Assembly (NCBI RefSeq): GCF_001693435.1
Contig: NZ_CM004509.1
Span: 868,001 to 932,000, forward strand
DNA length: 64,000 nucleotides
Direction of reading: 5' to 3'
DNA from: Gilliamella sp. wkB7
GTDB taxonomy: Bacteria > Pseudomonadota > Gammaproteobacteria > Enterobacterales > Orbaceae
In this document: in pieces, positions 59,407-64,000 of the stretch
Layout of the letters: every line of letters starts with the position of its first letter
How positions within the stretch are numbered: position 1 is the first letter of the stretch
The notes under the pieces: model-generated
What the model saw: only the letters and a program-made list of their open reading frames with translations
Database searches by the model: none
Told to the model about the DNA's origin: nothing
Translations under genes and position numbers: made by a program

Positions 59407-59840
59407 TTATTTATTTAATAGGCTCTTTTCTACTTTCCTGCGATTTGTGAAATCACTAGAAAATTGTTTGATGTCATCAAATATATTTTTATTCCAACGT
59501 TCGAACTCATTTGAAGCACCAATATGATTATCCACATTCAATTTTGCCAACAATTTCCATTGATTAAATGTTAAAACACCTACATTATAGACACAAGAAA
59601 ATAACACATCATATTGATTCAGTTCTACTTTAATCAATTGACTAATTGACTGCTCAATAAGATTGATATCTTGTACAAAAAATTAGTCTGAGAATTACTG
59701 ATTATATCTTTATCTTTAAAATTTTTAGTATGGTCATATCCAACAGTATACAAACCTGCTTGACATTTATATGCTGTTAATTTTAGACTTTCAAAGCTTT
59801 TTATTATATCTGTAACTTTTTGATTAATAGATATTAATCT
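59407..59840 (-). pseudogene. GH24 (phage-type) lysozyme with a homopolymer frameshift
   Basis: The N-terminal part 'INQKVTDIIKSFESLKLTAY' and 'KCQAGLYTVGYDHT' (catalytic Glu present; the usual GYGHT is GYDHT) is in one frame. At an A6/T6 run (59677-59682) it shifts to the frame of 'INLIEQSISQLIKVELNQYD', 'VLFSCVYNVGVLTFNQWKLL' and 'NEFERWNK', the GH24 C-terminus, to TAA 59407. No start codon exists in the first frame. Such enzymes cleave peptidoglycan; near vgrG it may be a relic effector, though phage origin is equally possible. Confidence 0.7.
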
Positions 59841-60052
59841 TTATTATGTTTGATAATTCTTGAGTTATTCGTTAAATAGTAAGTTTATCATTGATAATGA
59901 ATGGAAAATAAAAAACACTTAGATTGGTTCATATAAAAAGAAGTAATGATAAAAATTTACTTTTAAGGCAACTAAAAAAAACATTATTTTTTAATAATCC
60001 TAGATACAACTTTTATTATAATTTATTATCGAATAAATTTGTTGAACATACT

Positions 60053-60235
60053 GCCGTTTTGATGAACGTCTTAGGCATGACGTTAAACGGTCTAATTGGC
60101 TGTTTTGATTCGGTAACAATTAAAACAGCCAGTTTAACTTCCAATGAGCAAATAAAACTCAACCTTTTTAGGGATATAAGTTGTTACAAAAGCAGTGAAC
60201 AGTACATCATCTGCCCCGCTAGCCGGGGCTTTTTT
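60053..60235 (+). ncRNA. Candidate structured small RNA
   Basis: Three stems follow in order on the plus strand: CCGTTT (60054-60059) and AACGTC (60065-60070) pair with GACGTT (60079-60084) and AAACGG (60085-60090), leaving a 5-base bulge; AATTGGCTGTTTT (60094-60106) pairs with AAAACAGCCAGTT (60122-60134) with one G-U; and a GC-rich terminator stem lies at 60213-60229. No coding frame explains the terminator: the 106-codon frame here has no ribosome binding site and runs through it. No known RNA family is recognised. Confidence 0.45.
60213..60235 (+). terminator. Strong plus-strand intrinsic terminator
   Basis: GCCCCG (60213-60218) pairs with CGGGGC (60224-60229), loop CTAGC, then six T. It stands out from the AT-rich surroundings. 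It cannot serve the convergent minus-strand MFS gene, whose direction has no U-tract here. Confidence 0.85.
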
Positions 60236-60267
60236 GAAAAATGATGATTAAACAATCTATTATTGTT

Positions 60268-61482
60268 TTAATTTTTTATCACTTTACTTGCATAAACCCC
60301 ATTAAAAAATGCAAGTGCTATTGAACCAATGACAACAGGAAAATAACCAAAATTTTGTGCAAGATAATAACTTAATGATATTACCGCAAATCCACAAAAA
60401 TAACTTGGTGCCAATTGGGCATTCCAAGCAGTGGAACGAGCTTGTGAGCTATCCGAATTGTCCATGATAATGGCAGTAATCGCTATCGACATTAAAGGTA
60501 AACTAAAGAAATAAAGAAAACAGGCTAAATAGACACTAAATACATTCACATATCCTAACGAAATTGGTATAAATGATAGTAAACAAAAAGCATGACAAAG
60601 CAACGAATAGACTAGACTCTGTTTTCTTGTTAAACGTTTTAGGATTTTTGAAATTAACACAACTGCCACTAAGCTTACAATTGAACCAAATACTTTTAAT
60701 AAAATAGCAATATCTGGCAACGCCCAACCATCATCAACAAGTATTGGCGATAATAGATTATAAGCGGGGAGGAAACTAAACGGCATAAGTATTAAGATAA
60801 TTAACCAATTTATTTTACCTTTCCAAATGGTAATCAGATTTTTCCAATATTGAGGATCATTACTTTCGGCAATAGGCTGATTTTGGCTGTAACGGTACTC
60901 TTCAAAAAAGAAAAGTTGAATTAATGTAAAACCCACTAAAACAGTAATCAATAATAAGCACCATATCCAACCAATATAAGCATAAAGTAGCAATATCACA
61001 CCGCCACCTAAAATATTACCGATCATTGAACCACTTGTCTTGATACTTGAAATAAGATAACGCTGCTCGGCTAAAAAAATATTACAGGCCAATCCGGATA
61101 TGGCTAATTCTTGAGTAGCTGTCATTATCGAAAAAATAAAGATAATGGGTAGAATGATGTAAAATTGTTTAATAGGATCTAGGAAAGCGATATTCATCAG
61201 ACAAATTAACATAAAGGTTAAAGAGATGATTAACCAATTACGATAATGTGATAATCGTCCTTTTAAATATTTATCAACAATAGGTGCCCATAAAATTTTC
61301 AACCCTATTGGTAACATCATTAAAGGAATCAAACTTAATTGGTTTAACTCCATGCCATCTTTCCTTAAGATTAATGCTAAGGCGATGGTTAAAAAACCAG
61401 TACCCACATATTCTGTAATATAAAGGCTTACAAATAATAACCAAACATTTTTGGGCAATTTAATTGTTGCTTTGTCATTCAT
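60268..61482 (-). CDS. RhtX/FptX-like MFS permease, probable siderophore uptake
   Basis: This 404-residue, 12-helix MFS protein of the AmpG/RhtX/FptX group has 'LWAPIVDKYLKGRLSHYRNW' in loop 2-3, as in AmpG-like permeases, and 'ATQELAISGLACNIFLAEQR' in the fourth helix region. RhtX and FptX carry siderophores over the inner membrane without an ABC system. Its gene follows a TonB-dependent receptor by 186 bases on the same strand, which supports that role over muropeptide uptake; a true ampG is at the left edge of the window. GGAAAA precedes the ATG. Confidence 0.8.
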   Translation of the reverse strand: MNDKATIKLPKNVWLLFVSLYITEYVGTGFLTIALALILRKDGMELNQLSLIPLMMLPIGLKILWAPIVDKYLKGRLSHYRNWLIISLTFMLICLMNIAFLDPIKQFYIILPIIFIFSIMTATQELAISGLACNIFLAEQRYLISSIKTSGSMIGNILGGGVILLLYAYIGWIWCLLLITVLVGFTLIQLFFFEEYRYSQNQPIAESNDPQYWKNLITIWKGKINWLIILILMPFSFLPAYNLLSPILVDDGWALPDIAILLKVFGSIVSLVAVVLISKILKRLTRKQSLVYSLLCHAFCLLSFIPISLGYVNVFSVYLACFLYFFSLPLMSIAITAIIMDNSDSSQARSTAWNAQLAPSYFCGFAVISLSYYLAQNFGYFPVVIGSIALAFFNGVYASKVIKN

Positions 61483-61668
61483 TTATTCATTTTTCCTTTT
61501 GAAGCACTAACTTTTCGGTACTAACATATTAATTAATATCATTCTTTAATAGTAAAAATATATTTTAATAACCCATTACCACTCATGATTCGGTAAATTT
61601 AAAACAATCTGTTTTGTGAAACTAAAACAAATTTAAATCGTTCATAAATATAATATTTAACTAATTTA

Positions 61669-63687
61669 TCAATAGTTTATTTGCGCAGAAATACCTACTT
61701 GTCGTGGTTGCTGATAAGTACTATAACGAGAAGATGAAGACATAAGGCTTATTTTGTCATGAGAATTGAAAACATTATCAGCATAAAGCATAATTCGACC
61801 TTGTTTGAAGTTATAAGCTAAATAAGCATTTGCTTGATAATAACTATCAATTTTAGATGTTTTATTATTTGATGCATCAGTGAAATAACTATCCACAAAC
61901 GATGCATTTAATCCGGTTTCCAATCCATATGGTAGGTTATAATAACCGCCTAAGTTAAATGTATAACCAGGAGCACGTGTTAACTTATTACCGTTATAAC
62001 TTTTACTATCACTGTATTTTTTTATTTTGGTTTTAAGTAAGCCCAAACCGGTTGTTAAATTTAAATTTTGTGTTGCCTGCCACTCAACATTAAATTCAGC
62101 ACCATAAGTTATAGCTTTATCGGCATTAGCAATAGTGATACCGAGTGGATGAGAATACTCAATTTGCATATCTTTATAGTCGTTATAGAAAATATTGGTA
62201 TTAATTTTTAAGCGTTTATCGTCTGAAAGCCAGCGGTGATAAAGTTCATAGTTCCAAAGATATTCAGTACCATAACTGTATGTTGAAAAAGGATAAGTAA
62301 ATGTAATTCCAGCCCCTCCTGGATTATAACCACGAGCAATTTTAGCGCCAATACGCTGATCATCACTGATTAGATAAGCAATATCAAATTTCGGTAAGAA
62401 AACATTTGTTTTATTATCATAATTTAAAAGAAATAAGCTACCACCTTTGCGGGTATGTTTTTCTTGCTCATAACGAGCTGATAGATTAACTTCGATAACA
62501 TCAATTGGTTTAAAGGTAAACTCTCCTAAAACCGCTTTAGTTTTAGTAACGTCATGATAACGGTTGCGGACCCCTAATAAAATACTGTCATCTTGTGGTG
62601 ACTGAAAATAAAATAGACCCAATAAACCTTTGTATGTACCATTGTTGTATCTTAAAATTGGCTGAACTTGCCATTTGTGCCCCTCAACTCTTGATGGTGC
62701 TCCAGAAGGCAGAGAAAAACGGTCATGAATATAATTTGAATAAACAACTTTATTTTCAAATTCCCATGTATCATTAAATTGATAACCTGCATCCCAAATT
62801 GTGCTTGAAGTCCGAATTTTGAATACAGAGCGATAGGTATCATAATCTGTTGTAGGCTTAAACTCACCCTGAGGATTTCGTGAATCTATATGTTTAAAGG
62901 TTAAACGGCTATAAAAATCTGGCAAAGATGAAGGTAACCAAAGTAATTTAGCCTTAGTTGTGGTGGTTTTAAATTTCCTTGAATCACCTGCTGGATGATA
63001 ATTTGCTAAATGTTCATAAGATTTACGACCTTGATCATCAACCGTAAAACGAAAGAGTAATTGCTCATCAACTAATGGACCAGACAGCATGGCAGCAAAT
63101 TGACGTTTATTTTGATTACCATAATCCGTTTTTGCTGCCGCTTCAAATTTATTGATGGGATCATTACTTTGCATAACAATAGCGCCAGCTATAGAATTAC
63201 GTCCTTGAGCATAACTTTGTGGTCCACGATAAACTTCGACTTGCTTGATATCCCATAGCGATTTAGTTGCGAACGCTAATTCATTATAATTAGAATTATC
63301 ACCATCAACTTGTACATTAACTCTAGGGCGTGCACCCGCTAAAAAAGATATTGCACCATGAGCTGATGAGCCCTCAACACCTCGAATTGTGGGTAATTGA
63401 TTACCTAATCCGGTTTCTAATATATTGGAAGTTTGTTTAAGTACAGTTGTTAAAGAGTAAAGATCGGGACGTCTTTCGATATCCTTATTGATTATAACAC
63501 TTAAACTTGAACTCGTTTGTAATTCACTACGTTGTACCCCTTCACCAATAACAGTGATCGTGTCCAATTTATCTTTTTCACTATCTTCCTTGATATCTTT
63601 GATATTACTTTCAGCTAGAACAATAGAACTATAACAACTCATAAGGCACAAACTAAATAGACTAAATTTTGCAGTTATTTTTTTCAT
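61669..63687 (-). CDS. TonB-dependent outer-membrane siderophore receptor
   Basis: This 672-residue receptor has a signal peptide (MKKITAKFSLFSLCLMSCYS, cleavage after VLA near 25), a TonB-box-like 'DTITVIGEG' near 42, and a plug domain with 'LPTIRGVEGSSAHGAISFLA' and 'VEVYRGPQSYAQGRNSIAGA' near 155. A 22-strand barrel follows, ending in an aromatic residue (SAQINY). It probably imports a ferric siderophore; which one is unknown. A Fur box overlaps its promoter. No Shine-Dalgarno is obvious. The permease at 60268 is its likely partner. Confidence 0.92.
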   Translation of the reverse strand: MKKITAKFSLFSLCLMSCYSSIVLAESNIKDIKEDSEKDKLDTITVIGEGVQRSELQTSSSLSVIINKDIERRPDLYSLTTVLKQTSNILETGLGNQLPTIRGVEGSSAHGAISFLAGARPRVNVQVDGDNSNYNELAFATKSLWDIKQVEVYRGPQSYAQGRNSIAGAIVMQSNDPINKFEAAAKTDYGNQNKRQFAAMLSGPLVDEQLLFRFTVDDQGRKSYEHLANYHPAGDSRKFKTTTTKAKLLWLPSSLPDFYSRLTFKHIDSRNPQGEFKPTTDYDTYRSVFKIRTSSTIWDAGYQFNDTWEFENKVVYSNYIHDRFSLPSGAPSRVEGHKWQVQPILRYNNGTYKGLLGLFYFQSPQDDSILLGVRNRYHDVTKTKAVLGEFTFKPIDVIEVNLSARYEQEKHTRKGGSLFLLNYDNKTNVFLPKFDIAYLISDDQRIGAKIARGYNPGGAGITFTYPFSTYSYGTEYLWNYELYHRWLSDDKRLKINTNIFYNDYKDMQIEYSHPLGITIANADKAITYGAEFNVEWQATQNLNLTTGLGLLKTKIKKYSDSKSYNGNKLTRAPGYTFNLGGYYNLPYGLETGLNASFVDSYFTDASNNKTSKIDSYYQANAYLAYNFKQGRIMLYADNVFNSHDKISLMSSSSRYSTYQQPRQVGISAQINY

Positions 63688-63704
63688 CCGAACACACTAA
63701 AGTT

Positions 63705-63753
63705 GATAATGATTTTCATTTGCAATCTTATAGATTAAAAAATAAGCTGTCAA
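63705..63753 (-). promoter_or_regulatory. Fur-regulated promoter of the TonB receptor
   Basis: On the minus strand TTGACA (63753-63748), 17 bases, TAAGAT (63730-63725) form a good sigma-70 promoter. Directly downstream GATAATGATTTTCATTTGC (63705-63723) matches 15 of 19 bases of the Fur box GATAATGATAATCATTATC and would cover the start site. Iron-replete repression is expected. Confidence 0.85.
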
Positions 63754-63844
63754 ATAACTAATTAGAATTAAAAAACAATATTAAATTAATTTGTTTTTAG
63801 TCAATTTAAATAAATAAGATTTATACTAACTAATCAATTGGAAT

Positions 63845-63872
63845 AAAAAAACCCCAGATAAACTAGGGTTTT
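63845..63872 (-). terminator. Terminator of the gene at the right edge
   Basis: AAAACCC (63848-63854) pairs with GGGTTTT (63866-63872), with AG/CT inside and one mismatch. The minus strand continues with a run of seven T. It lies about 35 bases past the stop of the edge gene. Confidence 0.7.
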
Positions 63873-63905
63873 ATAAGTAATCAGATTAATAAATTAAATG
63901 ATTAA

Positions 63906-64000
63906 CTATTTTTTCTTTGCTTTACTTTTGTACTCATCATAATACTCTTGTGCAAGTTTACGCATTGACAAGCCAATCGCTGCATATTGATATTCATTTA
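63906..64000 (-). CDS. Unidentified protein, C-terminal 31 residues
   Basis: A minus-strand frame is open at the window edge and ends at TAG 63906-63908: 'NEYQYAAIGLSMRKLAQEYY' and 'DEYKSKAKKK'. The Lys-rich helical tail suggests a small cytoplasmic protein. A terminator follows. Too little is visible to name it. Confidence 0.5.
   Translation of the reverse strand, partial: NEYQYAAIGLSMRKLAQEYYDEYKSKAKKK

Noticed and set aside
59924..60244. Plus-strand open frame of 106 codons
   Set aside because: It has no ribosome binding site or recognisable domain and reads through stems and a strong terminator; an RNA explanation fits better.
60268..61482. Calling the right-hand MFS gene ampG
   Set aside because: A more typical AmpG end is at the left edge, and the pairing with a Fur-controlled TonB receptor favours an RhtX/FptX role.

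Overview
The window looks like a chromosome segment from a low-GC gammaproteobacterium. Enterobacterales-style gene pairs and operons (trxB-cydDC, rsfS-rlmH, ybeY-corC-lnt, gltIJKL, ftsB-ispD-ispF-truD-pcm) are carried in very AT-rich DNA with many decaying accessory genes. This fits the Orbaceae (Gilliamella, Frischella, Orbus and relatives); that placement is inference from gene content and composition, not from a marker gene. Positions 1-21.9 kb are mostly core: an ampG end, a nitroreductase, trxB-cydD-cydC, rsfS-rlmH-ybeY-corC-lnt, a glutamate/aspartate ABC transporter, recD, nadR-pnuC (nicotinamide riboside salvage, with a palindromic candidate operator), and the reverse-strand ftsB-ispD-ispF-truD-pcm operon with tusE. 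A DUF4140/DUF4139 pseudogene lies beside recD. Positions 21.9-33.0 kb are an integrated element in tRNA-Ser(UGA). A 16-bp repeat of the tRNA 3' end lies at 21918-21933 and again at 32955-32970. Inside are a collapsed conjugative relaxase (MobH/TraI type), a truncated GIY-YIG nuclease, a FemAB-like acyltransferase with a premature stop, an unknown 437-residue protein, a metallo-beta-lactamase-fold hydrolase, flavin monooxygenase and SDR fragments, an EmrAB-type efflux pair, an AraC remnant and a KilA-N remnant. I see no integrase. Positions 33.3-37.8 kb hold a JAB/RadC-like pseudogene and a Hachiman anti-phage locus (hamA-hamB). Both the JAB gene and hamB carry an in-frame TAG. Positions 38.6-43.4 kb contain IS5 and IS3 scraps, a GNAT acetyltransferase, and a visibly GC-richer module: a LysR regulator divergent from a Tat-exported CocE/NonD-type hydrolase and a lipocalin-like protein. 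Positions 43.7-51 kb hold a YciI-like protein, a DeoR-family regulator, a two-DTG periplasmic aspartic protease, and a glycyl radical enzyme with its activase (YbiW/YbiY type) behind a near-perfect CRP site. A decayed copy of the enzyme's 3' end lies about 1.2 kb away, and a ROK kinase pseudogene sits upstream of the activase. Positions 51.3-59.9 kb are a type VI secretion cargo module: VgrG with a long Asn/Asp-rich insert, a PoNe-type DNase effector, its PoNi-type immunity protein, a decayed two-TM gene, an IS3 remnant and a frameshifted GH24 lysozyme. Positions 60.0-64 kb contain a strongly structured candidate small RNA ending in a terminator, then an iron-uptake pair (RhtX/FptX-like permease and TonB-dependent receptor) behind a Fur box, and the 3' end of one more reverse-strand gene.
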